DNA from: Halostella salina
Lineage (GTDB): Archaea; Halobacteriota; Halobacteria; Halobacteriales; Natronoarchaeaceae
DNA length: 64,000 nucleotides
Reading direction: 5' to 3'
Assembly: GCF_003675855.1 (NCBI RefSeq)
Contig: NZ_RCIH01000003.1
Location: forward strand, 62,001 to 126,000
Shown piece after piece: positions 8,011 to 19,263 of this stretch. The position numbers and the translations under genes were made by a program. The notes beneath the pieces are model-generated. The model had not been told where the DNA came from and made no database searches. It saw nothing but the letters and a program-made list of their open reading frames with translations. Positions within the stretch are counted from its first letter, which is position 1, and each line of letters opens with the position of its first letter.

Positions 8011-9165
8011 CTAGAGATCGGGCCACGCCTTCAGCGCGCGGCCGTACGACGACACGTCGGCGATCCAGCGGGCGGCGATGGCCTTCTTCAGCGTCTCGGC
8101 GGGGAGGGAGCCGAAGGTGTTGAACGGGAGCATCATCACGTCGTGGGCGACGGCCTCGTCGCCGACGGAGATGACCGTCCCCTTGTCCTTGTGGGTCCAG
8201 GTTTTCAGCGGCCGGTCGTCAACCGCACGGGCGACGTTCTCGCCGGCGACCTCGGCGGCCTGCCAGGCGGCCTGGGCCGTCGGCGGCGCGGGCTGGTCGT
8301 TCTGCTCGACGATGGCGGAGTCGCCGAGGGCGAACACCCGGTCGTCGCTTGTCTCGAAGGTGGCCTCGGCGTTGACGCGGTTGTGCTCCTTCTCTACGTC
8401 CGCGCCGTCGAGCGCGTCGCGGCCGGTGATGCCGCCGGTCCAGAGGAAGGTGTCGTACTCCAGGGGCTCGCCCTCGTCGAAGTAGATGGCGTCCTCGCCG
8501 GCCTCGACGATGGGGTCGTCGGTGAGGATCTCGATGTCGGCGTCCTGAAGCCGCTTCCGGAGCGCGCCCTGGACCTCGGGGTCGTTGCCCGGGAAGATCT
8601 CTTCGAGGGCTTCGACGAGGTAGATGTCGATGGGGGCCTGGTGCTCGTCGCGGAACTCCGCTATCTCGCCGGCGCTCTGGATGCCCGAGAGGCCGGCACC
8701 GCCGACGACGACCTGCGCGGGGTCGTTCCGGGTGGCGTCCCGGGCGGCGGCCTTGACTTCCTCGTGGATCTCGAGGGCGTCGTCGAGGCTCTTCAGCGTG
8801 AGCGCGTTCTCCGCCATCCCCTCGATGCCGTAGTAGGCGGTCTGGCTGCCGAGCGCGACGAGGACGTAATCGTAGTCGATCTCGTCGCCGTCGGCCAGTT
8901 CGACCGTTCGTTCGTCGACGTCCAAGTCCACGACCTCACCCTCGACGAAGCGGGTCGTCGGGGACTTGATCTCGTCGACCGGAATGGTGATCTTCTCCTG
9001 AACCGTCGGGTCCCGGATGCAGCGGTGTGACTCGTGGAGGACGAGGTGGTAGTCGTTGTCGGCCACCCACGTCAGCTCCGCCGAGTTGCCGAGTTCGTCT
9101 TCGAGCTGCTTGACCGCGCCTGCACCGGCGTACCCCGCGCCGAGAACGACAACCTTGGCTGTCAT
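8011..9165 (-). CDS. NAD(P)/FAD-dependent oxidoreductase, type II NADH dehydrogenase-like
   Basis: A 384-residue two-dinucleotide-binding flavoprotein of the NDH-2/sulfide:quinone reductase group. The FAD Rossmann motif VVLGAGYAGAG is at residues 5-15, the second (NADH) motif VVGGAGLSGIQ is near 170, and the C-terminal FAD contact FALGDSA is near 292. Members pass electrons from NADH to membrane quinone without pumping protons. I find no Cys pair of the sulfide:quinone reductase type, which favours NDH-2. The C-terminal segment is amphipathic and could bind the membrane. I chose the ATG at 9165 rather than the upstream ATG at 9210 because the Rossmann strand starts directly after it. Confidence 0.85.
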   Translation of the reverse strand: MTAKVVVLGAGYAGAGAVKQLEDELGNSAELTWVADNDYHLVLHESHRCIRDPTVQEKITIPVDEIKSPTTRFVEGEVVDLDVDERTVELADGDEIDYDYVLVALGSQTAYYGIEGMAENALTLKSLDDALEIHEEVKAAARDATRNDPAQVVVGGAGLSGIQSAGEIAEFRDEHQAPIDIYLVEALEEIFPGNDPEVQGALRKRLQDADIEILTDDPIVEAGEDAIYFDEGEPLEYDTFLWTGGITGRDALDGADVEKEHNRVNAEATFETSDDRVFALGDSAIVEQNDQPAPPTAQAAWQAAEVAGENVARAVDDRPLKTWTHKDKGTVISVGDEAVAHDVMMLPFNTFGSLPAETLKKAIAARWIADVSSYGRALKAWPDL

Positions 9166-9293
9166 GGCTCGAACTGGGGAACCCTGCGATACAAAGGCTT
9201 TGAAAGCCACACCGCGTGGTTCGTGGTAGCACGATACGCCGTCTCACGATCGGACGGCGGCCTGCCCGACTTGAGTCGAAAACGAAACCGCAG

Positions 9294-9827
9294 TCAGTGC
9301 TCCGGTTCGCCCGCGGGTGCCCGCATCTCCTCGATCCGGAGGATGAGGATGTTGCTGGTGTCGTCCTTGCCGTCCACCTCGCCCTTGATCTGGAGCTTCG
9401 AGAGCGGCGTCGGGCCGACGGTGACCGAGTCGCCCTCGTGGAAGTCGCGGACGGACCCCTGCAGGTGGATCTCGGCGCGACAGAGTTCGGGGTGGTGGAC
9501 GCTGCTCAGGTCGATCTCCTCGACGTTGGCGTCGGTCACGTTCTCGCCCTCGTGCTGGAGCGGGACGGCGGCCGGCTCGTCCATCTGCTGGATCTCCAGC
9601 GCCTCGTAGGCGGTCGCGGTCGGCTTGTACCCACCCTTCGGTCCCGGAACGCCCTCGACGAGCTGGAGTGCTTTCAGGCTCTGCATCTGGTTGCGGATCG
9701 TCCCCGGATTCCGGTCGACCTCGTCGGCGATGTCCTCGCCCTTGACCGCGTCTTCGGTCTCCCGGTGGAGATTGATAAGCGCGTTGAGAATTGTTTTCTG
9801 ACTGGGCGTCAGTTCGATCGATGACAT
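9294..9827 (-). CDS. Winged-helix transcriptional regulator, haloarchaeal type
   Basis: A 177-residue protein. Residues 1-70 form a helix-turn-helix with LTPSQKTILNALINL and a recognition part around VDRNPGTIRNQMQSL, then a wing-like GVPGPKGGY segment. The C-terminal ~80 residues form a beta-rich domain (ELCRAEIHLQGSVRDFHEGD) that I recognise as conserved in haloarchaea but cannot name; it might sense a ligand. The start at 9827 is supported by a TATA-like TTTAAG 25-30 bases upstream (9852-9857, minus strand), consistent with a leaderless mRNA. It diverges from the GalE-like gene across 229 bases. Targets are unknown. Confidence 0.75.
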   Translation of the reverse strand: MSSIELTPSQKTILNALINLHRETEDAVKGEDIADEVDRNPGTIRNQMQSLKALQLVEGVPGPKGGYKPTATAYEALEIQQMDEPAAVPLQHEGENVTDANVEEIDLSSVHHPELCRAEIHLQGSVRDFHEGDSVTVGPTPLSKLQIKGEVDGKDDTSNILILRIEEMRAPAGEPEH

Positions 9828-9851
9828 GGGAAAACCTTCGTAATAGATTTC

Positions 9852-9857
9852 CTTAAA
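9852..9857 (-). promoter_or_regulatory. TATA-like box of the winged-helix regulator
   Basis: TTTAAG on the minus strand, inside GGATTTAAGG, lies 25-30 bases before the ATG at 9827. This is the haloarchaeal spacing for transcription starting at or next to the start codon. Confidence 0.55.
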
Positions 9858-10056
9858 TCCGACGGTGAAGCTAGGATTTAGCGACGTCGAACCGTCGGTC
9901 GCTCGGAGCCGTAAGCCTGTTGATGTCAGGAGGGCGGCGGGATCGGTCTCCCGATCGATCGGCGACTGCGGGAAAAATAGAACAACTGACATACGAACTT
10001 TTTCAGCCCCTCCGGGAAGCGATAGCCATTTGTCGGTCGGTCGTGGCGTTGCAGCC

Positions 10057-10968
10057 ATGCACGGGCAACGCGTCCTCGTAACCGGCGGCGCGGGGTTCAT
10101 CGGCTCGAACCTCGCCAACCACCTTGCGGCGGACAACGACGTGGTCGTCGTCGACGACCTCTATCTCGGCACGCCCGAGAACCTCGACGACGACGTCGAG
10201 TTCCACGAGGCCAGCGTGCTGGACGACGACCTGCCGACCGACGTCGACGCCGTGTTTCACTTCGCCGCGCTCTCCTCGCGGGCGATGCTGGAGGACGACC
10301 CCCAGCGCGGCGCACGCGTCAACGTCGAGGGGTTCGTCAACGTCGTCGAGCAGGCCCGCGCCGACGGCTGTGACACCGTCGTGTACGCCTCTACGTCCTC
10401 CATCTACGACGACGACCTGCCCTCCAGTGAGGACGAGGACGTCGTCGCCGACACCGGCTACGAGGCGTCGATGCTGGGCCGCGAGCGGTACATGGAGTAC
10501 TACAACGAGTTCTACGACGACCTGACCGTCGCCGGGATGCGCTTCTTCTCGGTGTATCAGGGGTACGGCGGCGCGGAGGAGCACAAAGGCGAGTTCGCCA
10601 ACACCGTCTCGCAGTTCGCCGACAAGGTGGCCCGGGGCGAACCGCCGGTCCTGTGGGGCGACGGCACGCAGACGCGGGATTTCGTCCACGTCTCCGACGT
10701 GGTCAGCGCGCTGGTTCGGGCCGCCGAGGAACGCCTGACCGGCGCGTACAACGTCGGGACGGGGGACCACTACTCGTTCAACGAGGTGGTCGACCTGATC
10801 AACGATGCGCTCGGCACGGATGTCGAACCGGAGTACGAGCCGATCCAGCTGAAAAACTACAATCACCAGCAGCGAGCCGACGCCTCGAAGCTCCGCGAGG
10901 CGACGGGCTGGGAGCCGACGGTCGACTTCGAGGACGGCGTTCGGCGGGTCTGCGAACCGTACCAGTAA
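10057..10968 (+). CDS. NAD-dependent nucleotide-sugar epimerase/dehydratase (GalE-like) with altered catalytic Lys
   Basis: A 303-residue extended short-chain dehydrogenase. The NAD-binding TGGAGFIGSN is at residues 9-18, the FHFAALSS segment near 68, the serine region STSS near 112, and a GDGTQTRDFVHV C-terminal substrate region near 204. UDP-glucose 4-epimerases normally have Y-x3-K. Here the tyrosine is residue 135 (GYEASM) and the position of the lysine, residue 139, is methionine (ATG codon). The rest of the fold is intact and the gene has no frameshift. It may be a catalytically altered or reassigned epimerase, or the residue may be a recent mutation. It is probably involved in surface glycan or sugar nucleotide metabolism, by family only. 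Confidence 0.8.
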   Translation: MHGQRVLVTGGAGFIGSNLANHLAADNDVVVVDDLYLGTPENLDDDVEFHEASVLDDDLPTDVDAVFHFAALSSRAMLEDDPQRGARVNVEGFVNVVEQARADGCDTVVYASTSSIYDDDLPSSEDEDVVADTGYEASMLGRERYMEYYNEFYDDLTVAGMRFFSVYQGYGGAEEHKGEFANTVSQFADKVARGEPPVLWGDGTQTRDFVHVSDVVSALVRAAEERLTGAYNVGTGDHYSFNEVVDLINDALGTDVEPEYEPIQLKNYNHQQRADASKLREATGWEPTVDFEDGVRRVCEPYQ

Positions 10969-10977
10969 ATCACCGGA

Positions 10978-10983
10978 TTTAAT
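10978..10983 (+). promoter_or_regulatory. TATA-like box of arginase gene
   Basis: TTTAAT lies 25-30 bases before the ATG at 11008, within the 39-base gap after the GalE-like gene. It suggests a separate leaderless transcript. Confidence 0.55.
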
Positions 10984-11007
10984 CGCCGCGACGGCGGAGC
11001 CCCGGGC

Positions 11008-11928
11008 ATGACCGACACCGTCAGAGTCGTCGGCGTCCCCGCCGACTACGGGGCGAACCGACGCGGCGTCGACATGGGACCGTCGGCGATCCGGTACGCC
11101 GGACTGGCCGAGGCCATCGAGAGCGCCGGCGTGGACTGCGTGGACGGGGGCGACGTTCCGGCCCCGCGGCCGGAGGAGCGCGATCCCGACCGGGAGACCC
11201 CGGCGACCGGCGACGCGAAGTTCCTCCGCGAGATCGAGGGTGTGTGTCGTCGCCTGCGCGACGAGACCGCCGGCGCGATCGCGGACGGTGAGACGCCGCT
11301 CGTGCTCGGCGGCGACCACTCCATCGCGATGGGCTCTCTCGGCGGTGCCACCCGTGACGCCTCGCTCGGGGCCGTCTGGTTCGACGCCCACGCTGACCTG
11401 AACACGCCTGCGACGACGCCCAGCGGCAACGTCCACGGGATGCCGCTGGCCGCCGCGCTCGGCCGAGGGGAGATCGGCGCGACCGAGTGGGCGAACGCGC
11501 CCGGACTCGCAGAGGAGAACGTCGCCCTCGTCGGCCTCCGGAGCCTCGACGACCCCGAGAAGGAGGTTATCCGGGAGAGCGACGTGGCTGCATTCACGAT
11601 GTCGGACATCGACGAGCGCGGCATCACGCCCGTCGTCGAGGACGCGCTGGACGTGGCCACCGACGGCACCGACGGCATCCACGTCAGCCTCGATCTGGAC
11701 TGGCTCGACCCCAACGAGGCACCCGGCGTCGGGACGCCCGTCCGGGGCGGCGTCACCTACCGCGAGGCCCACGCCGCGATGGAGGCGGTCGCCCTACGCG
11801 ACGAGCGCAACGGCGTCCTCCGGTCGATGGAGGCCGTCGAAGTGAACCCCATCCTCGACGAGCAGAACGAGACGGCCCGACTCGCCGTGGAACTCGCCGC
11901 CAGCGCCTTCGGACGGCGGGTGCTGTGA
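11008..11928 (+). CDS. rocF: Arginase (ureohydrolase family)
   Basis: A 306-residue binuclear manganese hydrolase that converts arginine to ornithine and urea. The metal-binding motifs are complete: GGDHS (about residue 109), WFDAHADLN (about 127) and SLDLDWLDP (about 228), with a GGVTYREAH substrate segment and EVNP near the end. The PSGNVHGMP loop after DAHADLN and the GGVTYRE motif favour arginase over agmatinase. A leaderless-type promoter sits at 10978. In haloarchaea the enzyme supports growth on arginine; no transporter or deiminase is adjacent. Confidence 0.87.
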   Translation: MTDTVRVVGVPADYGANRRGVDMGPSAIRYAGLAEAIESAGVDCVDGGDVPAPRPEERDPDRETPATGDAKFLREIEGVCRRLRDETAGAIADGETPLVLGGDHSIAMGSLGGATRDASLGAVWFDAHADLNTPATTPSGNVHGMPLAAALGRGEIGATEWANAPGLAEENVALVGLRSLDDPEKEVIRESDVAAFTMSDIDERGITPVVEDALDVATDGTDGIHVSLDLDWLDPNEAPGVGTPVRGGVTYREAHAAMEAVALRDERNGVLRSMEAVEVNPILDEQNETARLAVELAASAFGRRVL

Positions 11929-12079
11929 GCGCGCGGCCCGACAGGCCTTTAAGTGCTTCTCGCAACAAGGGTTCGTAGTGAGGAGGACCGCGGCGGGGTT
12001 CTACGGACGTTCGACTCCCGAGCGACGGTGTTATCGGGTTCAGTGAAAACAGCGAGTGACAACCGACGGAGCGACGGCG

Positions 12080-14533
12080 CTACTCGCCGTCGGGTTCCGG
12101 CAGCACGTCGACGCTGGCGACGGTGTCGCCGTCCGCCAGGTCCATCACGGTGACCCCCATCGTGTTCCGGCTGACGGAGGTGACGTCGTTCGCCCGAGTT
12201 CGCATGATCTGGCCCTGTTCGCTCATCGCGACCAGCCCGTCGGCCGGCCCGACAGATTTGACCGAGACGACGCGGCCGTTCCGGTCGCCGGTCTTGATGT
12301 CGATCAGACCCTTGCCGTAGCGTGACTGGGTGCTGTACTCCGCAAGCTGGGTTCGCTTGCCGAACCCGTTTTCGGTGACGGTGAGCAGCGCGCGGTCGTC
12401 GCCCTCGTCGGTCGCCACGAGGCCGGCCACTTCGTCGTCGCCCTCCAGTTTGATCGCGCCGACGCCGCGGGCGTTGCGGCCCATCTCGCGGACCTCGCTC
12501 TCGTCGAACCGGATCGTCATCCCGTCGCGCGTGGCGACGACGAGGTCGCGCTCGCCGTCGGTGACCGCCACGTCGACCAGTTCGTCCCCGTCCTCCAGGT
12601 CTGCGGCGATGATCCCCGTCGAGAGGACGTTCTCGAACTCGGTCGCGGCGGTGCGCTTGATGTAGCCGTCGCGGGTGACCGTCGTCACGCACTCGTCGTC
12701 GGTGAACTCGTCGGTGGCGACGACGGCGGTGATCTCCTCGCCGTCGTCGAAGTCGATGAGGTTGACCGCGGACTTGCCGCGCGCGGTGCGGCTCATCTCC
12801 GGGATCTCGTAGGTCTTCAGGCGGTACACCTGCCCGTGGTTGGTGAAACACAGCAGGTAGTCGTGGGTGTTGGCCCGGAACACCTTCGAGACGCGGTCGC
12901 CCTCCTTCACGTCGACGCCGATGATCCCCTTGCCGCCGCGGTTCTGCGCCTCGAACCGGTCGAGGGGCATCCGCTTGACGTAGTCGTCCTCGGTGACGAC
13001 GACGACCACGTCCTCCTCGGGGATGAGGTCCTCGTGGGTGACGGTGCCCTCGTCCTCGACGATGCTCGTCTTGCGCTCGTCGCCGTACTCCTCTTTGATC
13101 TCGCGCAGTTCGTCCTTGATGACCGCGAGGAGTTCGTCCTCGTCGCCGAGGATGGTCTCCAGGCGCTCGATGCGCTCCTGGACCGCCTCGTACTCCTCCT
13201 CTATCTCCGCGGCCTCCATCGAGGTGAGGCTGCCCAGCTGCATCCGGACGATATGGTCGGCCTGGTCCTGCGAGAAGTCGTACGCCTCGATCAGCGCGTC
13301 CTTGGCGGCGTCGCGGTCGGCGGCGTCGCGGATCAGTTCGACCACGTCCTCGGCGTTTTCGAGCGCGGTGAGGCGGCCTTCGAGGATGTGCGCGCGGTCC
13401 TCCGCCTCCGCGAGGTCGTACTCGCTGCGGCGGCGGACGACCTCCTTGCGGTGGGCGACGTACTCCTCAAGGGTCTCCTTCAGCGTCAGCACCTTCGGCT
13501 GGCCGTCGACCAGCGCGAGGTTGATGACGCCGAACGTCGTTTCGAGGTGGTTCTCCAGCAGCTGGTTCTTGACGACCTCGGCGTTCGCGCCGCGCTTGAG
13601 TTCGACGACGACGCGGACGCCGTCCCGGTCGGACTCGTCGCGCAGGTCGCGGACGCCCTCGATCTTCCCCTCGTTGACGTCCTCGGCGATGCGCTCGACC
13701 ATCCGCGCCTTGTTCGCCTGGTAGGGGACCTCCGTGATGACGATCCGCTCGTCGTCCTCGACCTCGAACTCGGCGCGGACGCGGATCCGTCCCCGGCCGG
13801 TCGAGTACGCGGAGTAGATGGCGTCGCGGCCGACGATGTTCGCGCCGGTCGGGAAGTCCGGCCCCTTGACGTGCTCCATCAGGTCGTCCACGTCGCAGTC
13901 GGGGTCGTCGATGAGGTGGATCGTCGCGTCGATCACCTCGCGCAGATTGTGCGGCGGGATGTTCGTCGACATCCCCACTGCGATGCCCGAAGAGCCGTTG
14001 ACCAGCAGGTTCGGGAACGCCGAGGGGAGGACCTCCGGCTCCTGCAGGCGGTCGTCGTAGTTGGACTGGAAGTCGACGGTGTCCTTCTCGATGTCTTCGA
14101 GCAGTTCCTCGGAGATGGGGCTCATCCGGGCCTCCGTGTACCGCATGGCGGCCGCGGGGTCGCCGTCCATCGAGCCGAAGTTCCCCTGGCCGTCGACCAG
14201 CGGGTAGCGCATCGAGAAGTCCTGGGCCATCCGTGTCAGCGTGTCGTAGATGGGCCCGTCGCCGTGCGGGTGGTAGTCACCCATCGTCTCGCCCACTACG
14301 GACGAGGACTTGCGGTGCGAGGAGCCGCTGGAGACGCCCATCTCGTGCATCGCGTAGAGGATGCGGCGGTGGACGGGCTTGAGACCGTCGCGCACGTCCG
14401 GCAGCGCGCGGCCGGCGATGACGCTCATCGCGTAGTCGATGTAGCTCTGCTCCATCTCGTCCTCGATGCGGACGCGGTCGACGCGCGCGGCGTCGGCGTC
14501 CACGTCGGTCGGATCGGGTGCGTCGGAACTCAT
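12080..14533 (-). CDS. gyrA: DNA gyrase subunit A
   Basis: An 817-residue breakage-reunion subunit of DNA gyrase, which works with GyrB to introduce negative supercoils. The active-site tyrosine is residue 132 in AMRYTEARM, preceded by the GNFGSMDGD loop. The C-terminal domain has six beta-pinwheel blades, and the GyrA box that allows DNA wrapping reads QNRGGKGI. A clear Shine-Dalgarno (GAGGTGA) lies just before the ATG at 14533. It is downstream of gyrB on the same strand with a 190-base gap. That gap holds a 7-bp hairpin (GCCCGCC at 14680-14686, GGCGGGC at 14690-14696) and several T-tracts, so gyrA expression may be modulated separately. Archaeal gyrase is of bacterial origin, known for the family. 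Confidence 0.97.
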   Translation of the reverse strand: MSSDAPDPTDVDADAARVDRVRIEDEMEQSYIDYAMSVIAGRALPDVRDGLKPVHRRILYAMHEMGVSSGSSHRKSSSVVGETMGDYHPHGDGPIYDTLTRMAQDFSMRYPLVDGQGNFGSMDGDPAAAMRYTEARMSPISEELLEDIEKDTVDFQSNYDDRLQEPEVLPSAFPNLLVNGSSGIAVGMSTNIPPHNLREVIDATIHLIDDPDCDVDDLMEHVKGPDFPTGANIVGRDAIYSAYSTGRGRIRVRAEFEVEDDERIVITEVPYQANKARMVERIAEDVNEGKIEGVRDLRDESDRDGVRVVVELKRGANAEVVKNQLLENHLETTFGVINLALVDGQPKVLTLKETLEEYVAHRKEVVRRRSEYDLAEAEDRAHILEGRLTALENAEDVVELIRDAADRDAAKDALIEAYDFSQDQADHIVRMQLGSLTSMEAAEIEEEYEAVQERIERLETILGDEDELLAVIKDELREIKEEYGDERKTSIVEDEGTVTHEDLIPEEDVVVVVTEDDYVKRMPLDRFEAQNRGGKGIIGVDVKEGDRVSKVFRANTHDYLLCFTNHGQVYRLKTYEIPEMSRTARGKSAVNLIDFDDGEEITAVVATDEFTDDECVTTVTRDGYIKRTAATEFENVLSTGIIAADLEDGDELVDVAVTDGERDLVVATRDGMTIRFDESEVREMGRNARGVGAIKLEGDDEVAGLVATDEGDDRALLTVTENGFGKRTQLAEYSTQSRYGKGLIDIKTGDRNGRVVSVKSVGPADGLVAMSEQGQIMRTRANDVTSVSRNTMGVTVMDLADGDTVASVDVLPEPDGE

Positions 14534-14723
14534 GTGTTCACCTCGTTAGCCGTCGTATTAGATCCGCGAGCGCCGGTCGGCGCGAGCGGCTTTTTTGGCC
14601 TCTCGGCGAGCGACGCGAGCCGAGGCTCGGGAGAGCGAAGCTCTTCCGGTGGAGCTTTTTGGCGTGAGCGGTGCCCGCAGCCCGCCTGTGGCGGGCGAGG
14701 ACACCCGAGCGCGAAAAAGGTCG

Positions 14724-16652
<1,929 letters not shown>

Positions 16653-16667
16653 CTAAGCCTCCGGGGG

Positions 16668-16701
16668 TAATAAAGGTCACGTACGCGCTCGCGCGTGCGT
16701 G
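16668..16701 (-). promoter_or_regulatory. gyrB TATA box with adjacent alternating purine-pyrimidine palindrome
   Basis: TTTATTA on the minus strand (16668-16674) lies about 31-37 bases before the gyrB ATG. Immediately upstream are two 11-base arms (CACGTACGCGC at 16678-16688 and GCGCGTGCGTG at 16691-16701) that pair at 10 of 11 positions. Each arm alternates purine and pyrimidine strictly, a sequence prone to Z-DNA under negative supercoiling. An alternating tract (RY box) near the TATA box is known to make the Halobacterium bop promoter sensitive to supercoiling; the role here is inference. Confidence 0.5.
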
Positions 16702-16790
16702 ATTTCGCCGGCATGACACGACACCGTTGGCCGGCCGGACTCGTCCGAACACCGCCGCCCGCCTTCACTTTCACCGCGGTAGCACACAGG

Positions 16791-16796
16791 TTTTAA
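16791..16796 (+). promoter_or_regulatory. TATA-like box of top6B-top6A
   Basis: TTTTAA, within GGTTTTAACC, lies 29-34 bases before the top6B ATG at 16825. A short CCCC/GGGG inverted repeat falls between it and the start. Confidence 0.5.
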
Positions 16797-16824
16797 CCCC
16801 GCCCCGACTAAGTGGGGGCACAGA

Positions 16825-19263
16825 ATGACCTCGTTCCAGTCGACGCTCGGCGAGGACGAGGGGATCGCCGAGGAGTTGGCCGAGAGCCAACGGCAGATCT
16901 CCATCGCCGAGTTCTTCGAGAAGAACAAGCACATGCTCGGGTTCGACAGCGGTGCCCGAGGGCTGGTAACCGCCGTGAAGGAAGCGGTCGACAACGCCTT
17001 GGACGCCGCTGAGGAGGCGGGCGTCCTTCCCGACATCTACGTGGAGATAGAGGAGGTCGGCGACTACTACAAGCTGGTCGTCGAGGACAACGGGCCGGGG
17101 ATCACGAAGGAACAGCTCCCCAAAGTGTTCGGGAAACTGCTGTACGGCTCCCGGTTCCACAAGCGAGAGCAGTCCCGCGGGCAGCAGGGTATCGGGATCT
17201 CCGCGGCCGTCCTCTACTCCCAGCTCACCAGCGGCAAACCCGCGAAGATCACGAGCCGGACGCAGGGCGCGACGGAGGCCGAGTACTTCGAACTGATCAT
17301 CGACACCGACGAGAACGAACCGGAGATAAGCGTCGCGGAGACCACCTCCTGGGACCGCCCGCACGGCACCCGCATCGAACTGGAGATGGAGGCGAACATG
17401 CGCGCCCGCCAGCAGCTCCACGACTACATCAAGCACACGGCGGTCGTCAACCCCCACGCCCGCCTCGAACTCCGCGAACCGCAGGAGCAGTTCAAGTTCG
17501 AGCGCGCGACCGACCAGCTCCCCGACGAGACCGAGGAGATCCGCCCGCACCCCCACGGCGTCGAACTCGGCACCGTCCTGAAGATGCTGGAGGCGACCAG
17601 TTCACACTCCGTCTCGGGGTTCCTGCAGGAGGAGTTCACCCGCGTCGGGAAGAAGACGGCCGACGGCGTCCTCGACAACCTCCGCGACCGCCACTTCGGG
17701 CGCGAGATGGCGTGGGAGCCGCCCCGCGACCACGAGGACGAGGACATCGCCGCCGCGGTCGCCGACGCTACCGCGAACAAGGGCGCGGACGCGACCGATG
17801 CGTTCGCCGAGGCCGTCGAGGATCGCATCGACGACCACGACAGCGTCGCCCACCACCAGGTCGTCGACGCCGTGCGCGAGGCCGCCGAGGAAGTCGGCGA
17901 CGGCTTCGGTGCGACGTTCGGCGCGACGGTGCAGGACAACGCCGCCGCGGCCGCGTGGGACGCGATCCTCGGCGTCGACGAGGACGCGGACGTACCGGAG
18001 GGCCGCCGCAAGGCCGACCTCTACGGGCTGATCGACGACGCGACGAGCACCCGGAAGGACGACGCCACGGTCGAGGCGCTCGCCTCGCGACTGGCCAACC
18101 GGTTCCGGAACCACGAGGACGACCGGGACCGGCTGACACACGACGAACTGGTCGAGTACGTCGACTGGGCGGCCGACCGCACCGCCGACCGCGAGGACGC
18201 GTCGATCGGCGACACCGCCCGCGAGAACGTCGTCGAGGCGGTCTGGTCGCGGATGGCCACCGTCCCCGACGACGTGCCGAAGGTCCGGGAACTCGCCGAC
18301 GACCGCGACGCCGCCAGCGACCTGCTGGAGGCGATGCGCGAGACGGACATCATCGCGCCGCCGACGAACTGCCTCGCGCCGATCACCGACGAACTCGTCG
18401 AGGCGGGGCTGAAAAAGGAGTTCGACGCCGACTTCTACGCCGCCTCGACCCGGGACGCCGACGTGACCGGCGGCGACCCGTTCATCGTCGAGGCCGGCAT
18501 CGCCTACGGCGGCGAACTGCCCGAGGACGGCAAGGCCCAGGTGATGCGCTTCGCCAACCGCGTGCCGCTTGTGTACCAGCGCGGCGCGTGCGCCACGACG
18601 GACGTGGTGAAAGACATCGGCTGGCGGAACTACAACCTCGACCAGCCGGGCGGCTCCGGCATCCCGAACGGGCCCGCGGTGATCATGGTCCACGTCGCCT
18701 CGACGAACGTCCCCTTCACCAGCGAGTCGAAGGACGCCATCGCCAACATCCCGGAGATCGAGGACGAGATCGAACTCGCGATCCGCGAGGCGGCCCGCGA
18801 CCTGAAGAGCTACCTGAAGAAGCGCCGCTCGATGGAGAAGCGCCGAAAGAAACAGGACGTGCTCGCGACCATCCTGCCGGAGATGGCCGAGAAGGTCGCC
18901 GCCGTCACCGACAACGAGGAGCCGGACATCGACGACGCGATGGCCCGGATCATGAACAACGTGCGCGTCGGCCGGGAGGTGAAGGCGAACGGCGACGGCC
19001 GCGAGGTACGGGTGACCGTCGAGAACCACTCCGGCACGAACGAGTCGCTGGAGCTGACCGACATCGTCACCGCCGAACCCGCCTCGCTGCCCGACGACGC
19101 CACCGTCGTCGAGATGGACGGCGAGTGGTTCGTCAAGTGGTCCGTCGACGTGGCAAGCGGCGAGGACGCCACGCTCGCCTACGAGACGGCCGACGAGGCA
19201 ACGTTCGACCTCGACGTCGAGGGGGTCGAGACCGAGAAGCTGACCATCAACGATGAGCACTGA
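16825..19263 (+). CDS. top6B: DNA topoisomerase VI subunit B
   Basis: An 812-residue GHKL ATPase subunit of the type IIB topoisomerase that relaxes and decatenates DNA with Top6A. N-terminal ATPase motifs are [10 protein letters not shown] (about residue 53), VEDNGPGI (about 89) and [15 protein letters not shown] (about 117). The transducer segment with GGSGIPNGP lies near residue 612. The family is usually about 530-660 residues. Here roughly residues 300-500 hold an extra acidic, helix-rich segment, and an Ig-like C-terminal domain (about 720-805) follows. From memory, haloarchaeal Top6B proteins share this enlargement. The stop overlaps the top6A start by 11 bases, so the pair is translationally coupled. 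Confidence 0.96.
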   Translation: MTSFQSTLGEDEGIAEELAESQRQISIAEFFEKNKHMLGFDSGARGLVTAVKEAVDNALDAAEEAGVLPDIYVEIEEVGDYYKLVVEDNGPGITKEQLPKVFGKLLYGSRFHKREQSRGQQGIGISAAVLYSQLTSGKPAKITSRTQGATEAEYFELIIDTDENEPEISVAETTSWDRPHGTRIELEMEANMRARQQLHDYIKHTAVVNPHARLELREPQEQFKFERATDQLPDETEEIRPHPHGVELGTVLKMLEATSSHSVSGFLQEEFTRVGKKTADGVLDNLRDRHFGREMAWEPPRDHEDEDIAAAVADATANKGADATDAFAEAVEDRIDDHDSVAHHQVVDAVREAAEEVGDGFGATFGATVQDNAAAAAWDAILGVDEDADVPEGRRKADLYGLIDDATSTRKDDATVEALASRLANRFRNHEDDRDRLTHDELVEYVDWAADRTADREDASIGDTARENVVEAVWSRMATVPDDVPKVRELADDRDAASDLLEAMRETDIIAPPTNCLAPITDELVEAGLKKEFDADFYAASTRDADVTGGDPFIVEAGIAYGGELPEDGKAQVMRFANRVPLVYQRGACATTDVVKDIGWRNYNLDQPGGSGIPNGPAVIMVHVASTNVPFTSESKDAIANIPEIEDEIELAIREAARDLKSYLKKRRSMEKRRKKQDVLATILPEMAEKVAAVTDNEEPDIDDAMARIMNNVRVGREVKANGDGREVRVTVENHSGTNESLELTDIVTAEPASLPDDATVVEMDGEWFVKWSVDVASGEDATLAYETADEATFDLDVEGVETEKLTINDEH

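Noticed and set aside
11960-12070. A tRNA-like or other structured RNA downstream of the promoter-like element at 11945
   Set aside because: A GTTCGACTCCC stretch resembles a T arm but the stem bases do not pair and no acceptor or anticodon stem can be drawn.
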